Shown: piece after piece, positions 1 to 10,842 of the stretch
Numbering within the stretch: position 1 is the first letter of the stretch
Layout of the letters: each line of letters starts with the position of its first letter
Origin: Lateolabrax maculatus
Lineage: Eukaryota; Chordata; Actinopteri; Acropomatiformes; Lateolabracidae
Assembly: GCA_031216445.1 (NCBI GenBank)
Contig: CM062204.1
Span: forward strand, 14,335,001-14,399,000
Reading direction: 5' to 3'
DNA: 64,000 nucleotides
Notes under the pieces: model-generated
What the model was told of the DNA's origin: nothing
The model's database searches: none
The model's input: only the letters and a program-made list of their open reading frames with translations
Made by a program: the position numbers and the translations under genes

Positions 1-204
1 TAGATACTTGATATAACACATTTCATTGCTTCTACCCTTAAACCAACTAAGTGGTGTCTTTTCCTCACTAACACAATAATGCCCCTGTGCAGCAACTTTC
101 ACATTTCTGAATGAAAACATAAAAAAACACTTCACTCTGACAATGAATGAGACCCAGGGTCCCCCTCCCCCCCCAAAAAAAAACCCAAATACCAAAAGCA
201 CACC
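1..204. other. sequence downstream of klf3
   Basis: This lies past the predicted klf3 cleavage site. Apart from a C-run/A-run at about 161-185, nothing is recognisable. Confidence 0.4.
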
Positions 205-1005
205 AGACCAGGTCTGTGCTGCTTTTATTAAGTGCATCTCTTCTGCTGTGTGTGCCGTTACACGTGTGTATGTATGTACAAGAGAAAGCAAGCTTTAGCT
301 ACCTGTTATTTTAAGTCACTTCATGATGTAAGCTTGTAGAGGCAGATGAGGTGTGTGGTGTTAGAATGTGATGGTCCAAAAGTTTGCAATGGCGCTGTGT
401 CACAGGTATCTGACGAAATAATGCTTAAGTATGTGTGACACGGTGCACAGTAGGTGTGATACGATACATTCTGGAAAGTTTCACATTATATTGGCCTAGC
501 TAGCAAATGATGTGTGTGTGTGTGTGTGTTTAAGTCCACAATCTGTACTTGAATGCATGCAGAGAAATCAAAGATGATGTTGCAAAAAGAAGCTTGAGCA
601 TGCCATGTGCGCCTGTGGCTTAAACGGAGCGGGTGTCGATGCAGTTTGGTTCTGCAGCCACAAGAGGCTGCTGACCTCAGGCCAGCTGAGATGCTGCAGT
701 CGCTTTTTAAAAAGTGTCTGGACCTTAACACCGATGAGCTGATGATAAATCTGCAGACAGGATCAAAAACTGGCAAACGGTGTGATTGATGGTTGGATGA
801 TTAATAGGTTGACACCAGCTCATATTCAGGCTACTGAGGTGAAAGGGTCTAAACTTGCACCCTGAGGAACATTTCCCCACTCCCGGCTACTGTCGGAGTC
901 CAATGTGTAAGGCCAGCTCTTTCAAATCCCCCCTCAAGTCAAAGTGGTCAAAGTCCAACATTGAAACCAGCAACGAGTTTCTTTCAAGTTGCCCGGTGGA
1001 GGGTT
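205..1005 (-). other. klf3: klf3 3' untranslated region
   Basis: This is the sequence between the klf3 stop codon and the first good polyadenylation signal. It contains a short (TG)n tract near 511-530. The open frames at 486-776 and 607-789 within it have no recognisable motif and are taken as chance. The extent is inferred from the AATAAA position, not from transcripts. Confidence 0.6.
224..229 (-). terminator. klf3: klf3 polyadenylation signal AATAAA
   Basis: TTTATT on the plus strand reads AATAAA in the klf3 direction, about 780 nt after the stop. It is followed within about 30 nt by a G/U-rich stretch (CTGGTCTGGTGTGC in transcript sense), the usual arrangement for a cleavage site near 200-210. 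Confidence 0.6.
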
Positions 1006-1187
1006 TCACACCAGGAGGTGGCGTTTCTTGTGCAAAGCCAGGTGGTCAGAGCGGGAGAAGCTGCGTTCACAGTCGGGGCACTGGAACGGTTTGACTCCTG
1101 TGTGCTTGCGGAAGTGTCTCGTCAGCTCGTCTGAACGGGCGAACTTCCACGTGCAGCCTTCCCACATGCACTTGTAGGGCTTCTCAC
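1006..1187 (-). CDS. klf3: klf3 terminal exon, zinc fingers 2 and 3
   Basis: The acceptor AATGTGCAG precedes 1187. The exon encodes GEKPYKCMWEGCTWKF, the finger-2 helix RSDELTRHFRKH, the linker TGVKPF, and finger 3 with helix RSDHLALHKKRH, ending HLLV and TGA at 1008-1006. All six remaining zinc-ligand positions are intact, and the base-contact residues (RSDELTR, RSDHLAL) are those of KLFs that bind CACCC. Confidence 0.96.
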
Positions 1188-4100
1188 CTGCACATTGAGA
1201 GAAAAAATAATAAGGTCATCAATGAAAAGGCTTGTAAAAGACTTTGTTTATACAGACTGGAAAAGCACAGCTTGTGTGTGTGTCAAGACTCTTACCGGTG
1301 TGCGTCCTGCGGTGTGCTTTGAGGTGGGAGCTCTTGGTGTACACTTTGTTGCAGCCAGAGAAGTCGCAGCGGTGAATTCGCCGCTTTTTCAGTGTGTCCG
1401 GAGAGTCGGCAGGGAGAGGATGCTGCGTGCCCGAATGAACTATTACTGATGGGTTGTTACCCCTAAGAGAGACACAGAGAAAAGATAATATGTTAATAAT
1501 AATCTGATGATAATATGAGTTCACTGCCGCTGATTCATCTGTCTTCATGTGATATGACCAGAAGAGGGCGCTGGTGTCGAGTAACAGCCACCTCCCCTCA
1601 TGATGTCGAAATCTAAGAGTTCAATTTGGTTGCAGCTACTCTCAATGCAATAACAACTTCTACCGGTCAGGAAGTTGAAAAACACCTCCTGCCATTTTCC
1701 AGTCCACCACGCCTTTGCTTTGTCCTGTCATCTCTCCCATGTTTGTTTTTTTCATTAAACCATTCAACAATTCAATCACTGTAATTTAATGTAAATCTAT
1801 CCGTGCAATGCGGACATAGAGCTGAAGTAAAATAAGCTCTAGAAGTCTGAAAACTGTGAAATAATAGAAGCAACTTTGAAACACTCTTTCCAGTCTCCTA
1901 CCCAACGTCAACGAGCCCAAGCATTACGTTTCTAACACTCTGCACCCTGTGTGTGTGTGTGGGTGTGTGTGTGTGTGTGTGTGTGAATGCTTTTCTGTGT
2001 AAATCTATGGCATTAGAGTCAATCAAACGATAACAGAATAGAATCCAAAATAATAGAAGAGAGTCATTTTACAGTCAAAGAAGAAAACAAGGAGTTATCT
2101 TTCTGCACTATCATTAGAAAGAGTGGGTGAGTGGGTGACTGTGTGTGTGTGTGTATGTGTGTGTGTGCGTGTCTAAGTGGCAGTTGAGAGCAGGTGTCGA
2201 GTGTTGAAATATGAATCTCTTACAGATCAGTTTGGCATAAAGGAATGTGCAGAAAGTCCCCCGCACACACACACATGCACGCACGTGAGAGGAGAGGCGA
2301 TGACAGGCAGAGACACACGCACTTTTTTTTTCTTTTATGGCTGGCAAGGGCAACGACCCTGACAACTACAGCAAAAGATGGGAGGGCGGTACAGTATAAA
2401 ACACACACACACACACACACACACAAGCAAGAACTAACTGACAACATTCCCGGACTATTACACGTATATAACCGACCTGCAATTATTTCTTTGAGGAAAA
2501 GCTGTTCCCTTGTAGAAGAAGAACAACTGGGGTACAAAACAGATGATGAGGGGAGGTGAGGAGGAGGAGGTGGAGGAAACAGGAAGGAGAGGTGGAACAG
2601 GAAGAGGAGGGCAAGAAGGATAGGGAGATGCCGGACAATGAGCGCTAAAAAATACAGGAAGTGCTGAGCAATGCAGGAGGGAGGGGAAGAGAGGAGGAAG
2701 AGGAATGGAGGAGGTGACAAGCTCAAGATGGCTGATATGAACTGGTGGCTGACTGAAAGGTGATAAGAAGACGCGGGAAGTGGCCATAATGAGAGGTGCG
2801 GCTGATGGACGAGACTGGAATAAAAAACGCCACGGTGGAAAGATGGAATCTGACACACCCCACACACAATAGTTAAAGTGCTCATGCTGCGTGCATGACA
2901 GGTGTTATGTTACTGGTCCTGTGTTATCGCTGTAAATTATATACTCAGCTCTAAGTGTCTTTTAGCTGCTCTTAGTTAACTTCCGCTCACCCACATTCCC
3001 ACTGCATCAACATAAAGATGCAACAGAGCCTATAACTTCCATTTGGCACTGATAATTGAACCTCAACTTCTCTACCACATCTGTAAAGTATTTTTGTATA
3101 TATTACAGAGGACACTGTAGAGAGTTGGCAGGAAATGTATGGCATTATATTTGAGCCTGAGATGGGAAATTTTGAGCACAGAAAAAGATTTAATGCCCCT
3201 ACATTACATCTTTATATATATATATATATGCTTCTCCATCTAGTGAGTAATAATACTACTAGTGACAAAATAGCCAATTAGAAATGACCTGCTATTGAAA
3301 TTGAACTCCACTGTAACTAAGAGAGGGCAAATGAGAAACTGAGTGAGAGAGGTTGTGAGCTTATGTGGCTATAAGCAAACACGTAAATAAATGATTTAAA
3401 AATAATAATAAACATTTATTCTTTTTTTATCTGCATGATAATAAGTTTGCAAAAAAATATAATTTGTGTGCTCGCAAAATGTCCCATCGCACACTCAGGA
3501 TTGAGACACATATATTACTACATAGAAAAGAGTGGAAGGAGAGGTAGGGAATGACATGCAACAAAGGCCCCTGGTTGGATTTTTAGTCTAAAGATAATTC
3601 CTGATTTAAATCACACCTTTTGATAATTTTGTACAGTTTTTTATTAATGCAAAGTTCTTTGTGTTAAGATAAAATCAAAAACAGACAAATATGAGAAACT
3701 TGTCTTACGATTACCACAATTAGGGAAACTATTGCAAAACAAAACAATGTTTCCTACAAATTACTGTTGTGGGAAAAGTTCAAGTGGTTATTGTTCCTGT
3801 ATGAATCAGATTTATTTAATTTCAAATCCGCTTCACGTTTTTTCCTGGTCATGTGCGTTCCCCCTGCAGTGGCCCCTAGTTTGAGAACCACTGCACTAAG
3901 GTATAAAAAAAAGGGATTGTTTTGCTATCAGTACCAAAACTCTTATATGATATCATTGGTCCGGGAATTGAAAACTTCAAACGATACACAGCCCTAGTCT
4001 GGGGACTGCACTTCAGGAAATCACAACAGGAACAGATATGGATCCGGTCGAAAATAAGCCTCTGACCACCACTTCCATATAAAGTTAAAGGGGAAGCACT

Positions 4101-5822
4101 GCAGCAGACAGCGAAACTTTTGGTGCTTCTTGAAAAAATTGTGTGAGTGTGTCACTCACCCGTATTCATGTGGTATCCTGATGACTGATGATTTCATCTC
4201 GTGGCTGCTATGGAGTTCATGAGCGAGCTCATGGCGAGGCTCTGTTTTGATTGGCTTGTGCAGGTCGTGGGTGTCGCCTCGCAGCTCAAGGGGCTTTGTA
4301 GAGTGAACTGTGTAGATATCAAATAAGCAAAAGTGTGAGCTGGTCAGTATGGTCAGGATTTATAAACATTAACATACTATTATATATAAGTTACATCATT
4401 TTTTTTTATCATTTCTATTATTTGTCTCTATTTGATATAAAATATTTTTAGGTCAACAATGTCGGCCTGTTGGTTATTCACCACTTTGGTCCAGACCAAA
4501 ATATATCAACATTTGCTGGATGGATTGCCATGAAATTCAAGTTCCCCAGAGGATGAATCCCACTGACTTTGGTGATCCTTGAACTTTTCATCAGGGCAAA
4601 ATTTTTACTTGTCCAAAACTTTAGTTTTTGACCAAATACCTGCAATACTAATGCCAATCAGCCTCCGCTGTACCTGTTTTATTGGTAATTGGTAAAAGGT
4701 TATCCTTCCAGCCTGCTGATTTTATGATTTAGCTCAAAACTCTGCTGTGCCTGTAAGTACAACCTCAAGTGTGTAAGTGTGTAATTCACCTGTCTTGTGC
4801 TCCCTGCTTCGATGATGGTCGTCGTCACTGGCGACCGGTGGGCTCACCATTATCGGCTGATGCAGGTGGAGGTGCGAGGGGTAGAGGACAGACAGAGGCA
4901 CCATGACCGGGGACACCATGACCCCTGACCCCTGGATGACCCCGGAGCCCGAGCTGATCAGAGGAGTGAGGTATGGGAGTGAGGAAGAGGGCGAGGAGTG
5001 CAGCTGGGAGTGTGGGGGGGAGCGGGGGGAGGCGCGGCTCGTCGAGCTGTAGGGGGAAGGCGGGGAGCTGCGCGAGGAGGCTGGGGAGGAGGCGGAGGAG
5101 CAGGGAGGGGAGGAGGAGGAGGAAGTGGAAGAGGAGCGCTTGCTCAGTGACAGGTCCACAGGCTCCAGCTGGGTGTGTGTGGGGTTGATGGGGTTGTGGG
5201 ACTGGGTGAAGGCGTGCATGTGTGTCGGGTGGTAGAGGTGGGTGGGATGGGAGAAGATCACTCCGTACGGCTCTGGGGTTTTCACCAACGAAGAGTAGAA
5301 TGACTGCGAGAGAGAGAAAGAGAGGATGCAGGAGAAGGAAGCAGTGAAGGGGGACAAAAGAGCAGAGAGTTAAAAATTTCCGTTCTGCACTGAATAACAG
5401 GGAAAACATGTTTCTGCCACACAAACAACTAAAGCCAGCCAAAAAATTTAAAGCCAGCTCTGTTTGGGAGAGGATAACTGTTATGTCTCAGAGTACAGTA
5501 TGTGTGCGTGTGTGTGCGTTCATTAGCCTGCTGCCTGGCAGTGTTTGTACCCATTGTATGCAAATGTCCACTGTACAGCAGCCTGTTTGTCCAGGAAGAG
5601 TCAGAATGTGGGAACCAGTCTGTCTAGACACGTAGCAGGCATGTGTGTAGGTGTGAGTGCGTGTAGGTCACGGTAACTATATAGCATCAGAAACATGTTC
5701 GGGCATGATGGGGGCACACAAAAACACACAAACACACAAACGCCCAAAGCTACATTTACACAAACACACAGATGCCTTACCGTCTCCATGTCTGTCTTCA
5801 GAGGGTAATCATACATCAGCAT
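1006..5822 (-). CDS. klf3: klf3, Krueppel-like factor 3, complete coding region in five exons
   Basis: Transcriptional repressor of the Sp/KLF family. It binds CACCC/GC boxes in the nucleus and recruits the CtBP corepressor. Coding exons in transcript order are 5822-5781, 5303-4790, 4307-4160, 1462-1296 and 1187-1006. Every junction is GT-AG and the phases join without a break, giving 350 codons plus stop (human KLF3 is 345). Visible parts are the MLMYDYP start, a PVDLS CtBP motif, a long Ser/Pro-rich repression region, an IKTE SUMO consensus, and three C2H2 fingers ending HLLV. The PSVIV...LPADSPDT lead-in to finger 1 and HFRKHTGVKPFQCPDC in fingers 2-3 match KLF3 better than KLF12 or KLF8, as recalled from family sequences. 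The gene lies downstream of tbc1d1 in the same orientation, as in human 4p14. I am confident of the family and of the KLF3 assignment. Confidence 0.95.
1296..1462 (-). CDS. klf3: klf3 zinc finger 1 exon
   Basis: The acceptor TCTCTTAG precedes 1462 and the donor GTAAGAG follows 1296. It encodes GNNPSVIVHSG, then LPADSPDT, a basic KKRR patch and finger 1 (CDFSGCNKVYTKSSHLKAHR, then RTH). The last codon (Gly) is split with the next exon inside the TGEKPY finger linker, a junction used across KLF genes. Confidence 0.96.
1463..4159 (-). other. klf3: klf3 intron between linker exon and finger-1 exon
   Basis: This is a 2.7-kb intron. It holds interrupted (TG)n tracts (about 1950-1984 and 2141-2170), a (CA)n tract (2400-2427), a purine-rich GGA block (about 2545-2720) and a short (TA)n (3213-3229). 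TTGAGAACCACTGCA at 3881-3895 resembles the terminus of a common fish hAT MITE, but no partner end was found. The 221-codon minus-strand frame at 2220-2885 is low-complexity and is not a gene. Confidence 0.6.
4160..4307 (-). CDS. klf3: klf3 linker exon with SUMO motif
   Basis: This 148-bp exon starts after CTACACAG and ends before GTGAGT, with both junctions in compatible phases. It encodes HSTKPLELRGDTHDLHKPIK followed by TEP and a short linker. IKTE at 4251-4240 is a psi-K-x-E SUMO site at the position of IKIE around Lys198 of human KLF3. No other domain is visible. Confidence 0.88.
4450..4775 (+). repeat. dispersed repeat, partial copy, family A (second copy at 35.6 kb)
   Basis: Stretches such as GGATGGATTGCCATGAAATT and ACTGACTTTGGTGATCC recur at 35.66-35.73 kb in the same order. 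The later part (ATCAGCCTCCGCTGTACCTG) recurs as ATCAGCCTCAGTTATACTT at about 35.85 kb. The family is one I recall as abundant in teleosts. Its end (CTGCTGTGCCTGTAAGTACAA at about 4741-4761) lies within 30-50 bp of the klf3 splice donor at 4789. Confidence 0.7.
4790..5303 (-). CDS. klf3: klf3 repression-domain exon
   Basis: This 514-bp exon begins in phase 0 (SFYSSLVKTPEPYG...) and ends in phase 1 at ACAG|GTGAAT. PEPYGVIFS corresponds to human NKYGVIYS. PVDLS at 5162-5148 is the canonical CtBP-binding PxDLS motif (human KLF3 has PVDLT). A run of roughly 45 Ser/Pro/Arg-rich residues follows. HLHLHQPIMVS matches the human SHLQQPLMVS region. The opposite strand is open over much of the exon, but only because of its skewed composition. 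Confidence 0.93.
5304..5780 (-). other. klf3: klf3 intron between first coding exon and repression-domain exon
   Basis: This 477-bp intron has a good donor (GTAAGG) and a pyrimidine-rich acceptor (CTCTCTCTCGCAG). It contains only short (CA)- and (TG)-rich stretches. Confidence 0.7.
5781..5822 (-). CDS. klf3: klf3 first coding exon (exon spans 5781-5841)
   Basis: The acceptor TTTTGTAG precedes 5841. After 19 noncoding bases the ATG at 5822-5820 opens MLMYDYPLKTDMET, and the donor GTAAGG follows 5781. The MLM(Y/F)D start matches KLF3 orthologues, and the ATG has G at -3. LKTD fits the psi-K-x-D/E SUMO consensus and sits where human KLF3 has VKQE. The exon ends in phase 0. Confidence 0.9.
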
Positions 5823-5967
5823 GGCTGCACAGGCCAGGCTCCTACAAAATAAAACACACACAGACACCCATCAATACAGCACATTTACACACTCAGCTCA
5901 CGTTTGTCGTTTCATTTACTTTAATGTTCAGTATGGTTTAACATGAAACCCAGCAATGATCCGTGAC

Positions 5968-6610
5968 CAGTGGTGGAAAAAGTACTCAGATCCTTTATTT
6001 AGGTAAAAAAAAAATCCAAAAATGTAGAAATACTCCATTACAAGGAAAGGACTTGAATATAAACTATACTTAAGTACAAGTAAAGAAGTATTATCAGCTA
6101 CATGTACTGTATTGTACATGTTCATGTAGTATTATATTTGTTTTGCAAAAAAAACAGCCCCTATGACTAACTGCTCAGTGGTTCCCAACCTTGGGGTCGG
6201 GCCCCTCCAAAGGGTCACAAGATGAATCTGAGGGGTCGTGAGATGGTTAATGGGGTCAGAAGAAAGAAAAAACATGGATTTATTTTTCAGACTGCTCTCT
6301 AAAATTTTTCTTTGTTTGTGAAATATTTGATAATTTTACCTCTTTGGGCCTCGAAACTTGTTTTAGTAAATGAATACAAGTGAGAAGTTTAAAGAGGAAA
6401 TGTCTCTTTGGTGGAACTGTTAACTAACTCATAGCCATCTGAAACACGACAATAGGCCTCAACTAGACAAAAGCCAAAAAATAATTTAATTTAATAATGT
6501 AATGTAATGTTGTATTTTAAAATGGAAATACTCAAGTAAAGTACAAGTAGCTCAAAACTGCACTTACGTACAGTACTTGAGTAAATGTACTTAGCTACAT
6601 TCCACCACTG
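5968..6610. mobile_element. hAT-like MITE with 8-bp target duplication
   Basis: The ends are inverted: CAGTGGTGGAA at the left and TTCCACCACTG at the right, followed inward by the AAGTAC/GTACTTGAGTA blocks typical of a fish MITE family. The flanks TCCGTGAC (5960-5967) and TCCATAAC (6611-6618) agree at 6 of 8 bases, consistent with an aged hAT-type 8-bp duplication. The element is 643 bp, noncoding and sits in the long first intron of klf3. A second element is nested in its centre. Confidence 0.8.
6176..6482 (+). mobile_element. second hAT-like MITE fragment nested in the first
   Basis: The block opens CAGTGGTTCCCAACCTTGG and continues with GGGTCACAAGATGAATCTGA, a start I recall for another abundant fish MITE. 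The expected mirrored end is not clearly preserved, so the right limit is approximate. It separates the two halves of the surrounding element. Confidence 0.55.
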
Positions 6611-6619
6611 TCCATAACC

Positions 6620-8033
6620 CTGTTCATTTGTCTTCTTTTCATCTTTTACTGGTAAAATACCACCAGTCATTTATAAATATGACCTCAAGTCAGCGGAAAA
6701 AGAAAAAAAACGCAAACATTTTCACACACACCTCATTGAGCAGTGATGAAAAATAAATCACATTAAGTAGAAGCAATGGCTAGACATGGGTCTGTAGTTA
6801 AGTATAGGTGCCTGAAAAGTGTCTGAAGTGTGTGTCAGCGCTCTCAACTTCACTTCCAGTAAATCACATCAGACAATAGCCAAACAGAATTTTTTTTGTC
6901 AGATTTTACATATCTTCTCCTCCTCTCTACTTGTACTGTTTCCACCAGACACTCTCACTGCCAAACTTGTCCATCTGACAGTTTGTTGGGTCGTGTAAAA
7001 AACTATTAATGCCATGTGTGTTGCCTGAAAATACCTGTCATTCAGACAATGATACATTACGCAAGGAGACACAGTGGCCGCTGGTGCATTTTTCTCTATT
7101 TTCTATTGTCTTTCACACAACAGAAAACATATGGGAGACAAAAAAAAGTATCCGAGAAAAAGACTCCATGGAAATTATTAATTTTTTGTTGATCCTAATT
7201 TCTATCTACAAAAATTACAAAATCTGAAACCTGTAAAATAGAAATTCAGAAACTCATTTGTTTTGCATCCTCTCCCCTTCAAAAATTTTTAGGCAAGCCG
7301 GGGCGGACAGTACATATTCCATGCTTTATAAAACCAGAACATGGCTTCCAAAGACAAAATTTACAAACCACTGTCAATATTTTAAAAGCAACATTTTGGA
7401 ATTGAGGAAAATCTCAGAATGGTGTTGGTTACCTTGCTGCTAATGTGTCTCAAAAGAGATGCAAACCTTAAACCTTTGTTCACCAGCATCTGGCAGCTAT
7501 GTGGGGCTTTTAGTAGTAATTTTAATTAGTATTTTTTCAAAGTCTTATTCAACGAAGGTCTAGGATGTGGGCAGTGGCGGTGTGGTGCCCTAGCGCCCTC
7601 TATTGGCCAGCTACCACTGACGAGACAGTTACAGGTGTGATGTGGCTAAGAACTGCCCAGAGTCAAAGGCCAGACGGTGATAGTACCTCACACATTTCAA
7701 ACAGGCAGACACACACACACCTGTTGAGTGTTTCGATCAAAAGCGTGTGAGGTTTCAAAGGTGGTTCCAGTTACCTTGGCTTTGAATGGCCAGGTGCAGC
7801 TGCGATGACTCTCTGTTTGTGCCTAAACGAGTGTGTTTATGAGCTCGGCTGTGTGTGTGTGTTCACTGGAGCATTAAGGCAACACGTACTGTCAAAGAAT
7901 GTACCCTGAGGGAGTCTGTGTGTGTGTGTGTGTATGTGTGTGTGTGAGTGACCTGATTAAAGTCCACAGTCTGGAGACAAGTTAGCCTTTAATTATTAAC
8001 AAATGGGCAAGAACACAGGCGTCACACCCTAAC

Positions 8034-8077
<44 letters not shown>

Positions 8078-8204
8078 GAGATGGAGAGCAGACCAATCAT
8101 AGAGCAGGATGCATGCTGCTGGGTCAGGAAGGGTGTGAACATGACGATTCAAGCCTCACCCTTTTCTGGCTCCAAAGAAACAAAGAGACTGCAGTCAGGT
8201 GGGG

Positions 8205-8241
<37 letters not shown>

Positions 8242-8793
8242 GTGTACATATGTCTTTGAGGGTGTGTTTTCTAATCCGGGTTTGTATTGTATTGTAGTTC
8301 AGCTAGAGGTCAAGCAGTTGTTCTAGTGTGGCTGTGAATCACACACAGAGGTGACAATAAGAGCAGGTATGAAGCGCAAACAGATAGATCACGAAACGGG
8401 GAAAGGACAAAAAAACAAAAACAAACAGCCTGTAAGTGTATCCGCGCAAAGGTTTTTTCCCTACAGACACAAAAAAAATTGAAAATGTCCATAGAACCGT
8501 GTTCGAAAAAATCCGTGGCCATTGAGGAAGTCCCCGTGTTTAAATATTCCCCCTCCGCTACTGAAACAGCAATGCAACAAGTACTTGTATTGAAAATGAC
8601 ACAGTGTCATTCATGGAAATCACCATAAAATAGGCCCAGACAATGTAATCCAACTACTGTGATCTAATTTCCAGTCCAACAGCTGCTAGCTATGGCTGCT
8701 ACTAATGATTATTACTGATTTAACTGTTGGTTATGTTTTTGATCAACTGTTTCGTTTTCTAAATGTCAGAAAATAGTAAAATAACACATATTA
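6620..8793. other. klf3 intron 1, part 1
   Basis: No exon or recognisable element is seen here. It carries several (TG)n/(CA)n tracts, the largest at 8032-8074 and 8208-8246. Confidence 0.5.
8032..8074. repeat. (CA)n microsatellite
   Basis: Nearly pure CA dinucleotide repeat of about 43 bp. A (TG)n tract at 8208-8246 lies about 135 bp away in the opposite sense, so transcripts could pair across the two. Confidence 0.95.
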
Positions 8794-9150
8794 GGTAACA
8801 CTTTACTTTTAGTCCCCTTATTACCATTTATAAGATGCATATTTAGTAGATTTTAGTATATTCAATAAATGTGTTTATAACGCACTGTAATTCTAGCAGA
8901 TTTAAGTGTTTATTAATGTATTTGTTAACTACTATAACTCTACCTGTGGGCAAGAATAACTTGGGGCTGGTGAATAAACAGATAGGAATGACAATATTGT
9001 AAAAGAACTTTAAAAAGTTTTGTTGTTTATTATTAAAATGTCCTGATAACTGCTTCACAAGCACATTACAGTGTGTTATAAACCATTTATTAAATGTCTG
9101 CATACTGCTTATACAGTCAATGCTACATAGGGGCACAGTAAAGTTTTACC
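8794..9150. mobile_element. short inverted-repeat element (MITE) with 8-bp target duplication
   Basis: The left end GGTAACACTTTACTTTTAG and the right end, read inward as GGTAAAACTTTACTGTGCC, form terminal inverted repeats. The flanks ACATATTA (8786-8793) and AGATATTG (9151-9158) agree at 6 of 8 bases, fitting an old hAT-type duplication. The 357-bp interior is AT-rich and noncoding. Confidence 0.75.
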
Positions 9151-10798
9151 AGATATTGAGTTTACAGTGGTATAAAAACTGTAAATTAGAAAATCCTCAC
9201 ATTGGATAAGCTTAAAACAGAAAACATTTGACATTTATGCATCAAAAAAAAAAAAAAGAAAGAAGAAGAAGTATATGCCACAATGCTTTTAGAAGATCTC
9301 TAATAAAAAAGATTAACAAAACCCCTACAGCACTCGGCATACATTTAAATCCTTGAAGGCGCACATTGTCACAGTGGCAGAAACATATCATTCCTCTCAG
9401 AGATCACCTGTCACATAAAGTTGAGGTTGATTTATGTAGTCTGAGTCACAAACACATGTTATTTGTACAATTTGTCACCATCACCAAAATTGCCCTGTGT
9501 GTACGCAGAGATAATAGCAGGAGCAGATAATTCATATTTTTTTGTTTTAATCTGCATAGAGGTGTTTGCCAGGTGGTTTGGGTTTAGCACACGGAGAAAT
9601 GAGTTGTCAGGCAACATGCAGGATGGTGAGTGGGGAGACCGTCCTTGTGAAAAAGACAAACTTTCCCTCGGGGAGTATTGTAAAAGAATAAATACAATGA
9701 GACACAGAAAGTTTAGACAATCGCAGGAAAGAAATTTAATTTAGCTGCGCAGCATCTTCCTCAGTGTACCTCCACAAACCATAAGTCCTCGGGAGAGAAA
9801 AGACTATCTATCTATAATTAGTTAGACAGATAATTAATCAGCAACTATTTATATAAGTCATTGATTGTTTAAGTAATTTTTCAAGCAAAACTACCAAATT
9901 CCTGAGTTTCCTGAGTTTAAACTTCTCAGTCGTGAGTATTTGCTGCTTTTCTTTGTCTTATGTGACAGTAAATTGAATATCTCTGGGTTTTGAAATGGAG
10001 GTTGGTCAAAACGTGACCTTTTAAGACATTCCCTTGGGCTTTAGAAGAACATGTAATTTTCACTTTTGACATTCAAAAACCAAATTACTGTAACATGTCA
10101 AACTGATCTGAAGGAAGATAACAACCTCTTTCTCTGAGATAGAAATCTGCCTGGGCTTCTTCAGAGCATTCCCAGGTACTGTAGATCCCTCAGATGTAAA
10201 ATCAAAGGACACACATACTGTGAAGGGAAGGAACCAGCGTTTACTGCAGCTTTTTGAAAATAAGTAGCCCTACCTGGGTTGTTGAGGAGTATTTTCCTCC
10301 TGTGTGCACTCTACGTGTGGGTGTGTGTTTGTGCATGTCAAGTGTGGTCTGCAAATATTGTCCTTCTCAGTAGAGCTACTGTGTACTCAACCCAAACCCA
10401 CTCAGCAAACACTTCCTACACCCCTCTCTCTTCCTCGCTCTCCCTTGGACTCACCCTCCAGATCTTCTTCTACACTTCTTCTTCCCTCGCTCCTCAGCAA
10501 TCACTCTTGTCTTTACTACTGTATTTATCTGAACCACACACCACCCCGCACTCTTTTTCTCTCCCTCTCTATGAATGATATAAAACAACATGACTGAAGG
10601 GGAAAATATTGTGGCTTGGAGGCCCTGGCTACTGACTCAACCACACACACACACACACACACACACGTACTTATACACACTCACAGCCGCACACCAAGTT
10701 TCTGCTAGCTCAACAGAATACACACACACTAAATCACTAAAGGACTAAATTATTACAGACACGCACACATGCTCAAACACACACAGACACAATTGGGG

Positions 10799-10801
<3 letters not shown>

Positions 10802-10841
<40 letters not shown>
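10802..10841. repeat. (CA)n microsatellite
   Basis: Pure CA dinucleotide run of about 40 bp in klf3 intron 1. Confidence 0.95.

Positions 10842-10842
<1 letters not shown>

Noticed and set aside
2220..2885. 221-codon minus-strand open frame
   Set aside because: Lies in a klf3 intron. It comes from purine-rich/pyrimidine-rich low-complexity sequence plus CA tracts and has no domain or conserved motif.
4825..5442. 205-codon minus-strand frame overlapping the klf3 repression-domain exon
   Set aside because: Alternate frame of the exon; the correct frame is fixed by PVDLS, the PEPYGVIFS match and splice phases.
1006..5822. KLF12 or KLF8 instead of KLF3, with TBC1D4 as neighbour
   Set aside because: TBC1D4-KLF12 is the paralogous arrangement, so order alone cannot decide. 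The zinc-finger lead-in (PSVIV, LPADSPDT), KPFQCPDC, and the TBC1D1-specific blocks HSWRQQIFLRVATPQK and GSHKPLILQHE favour KLF3 and TBC1D1.
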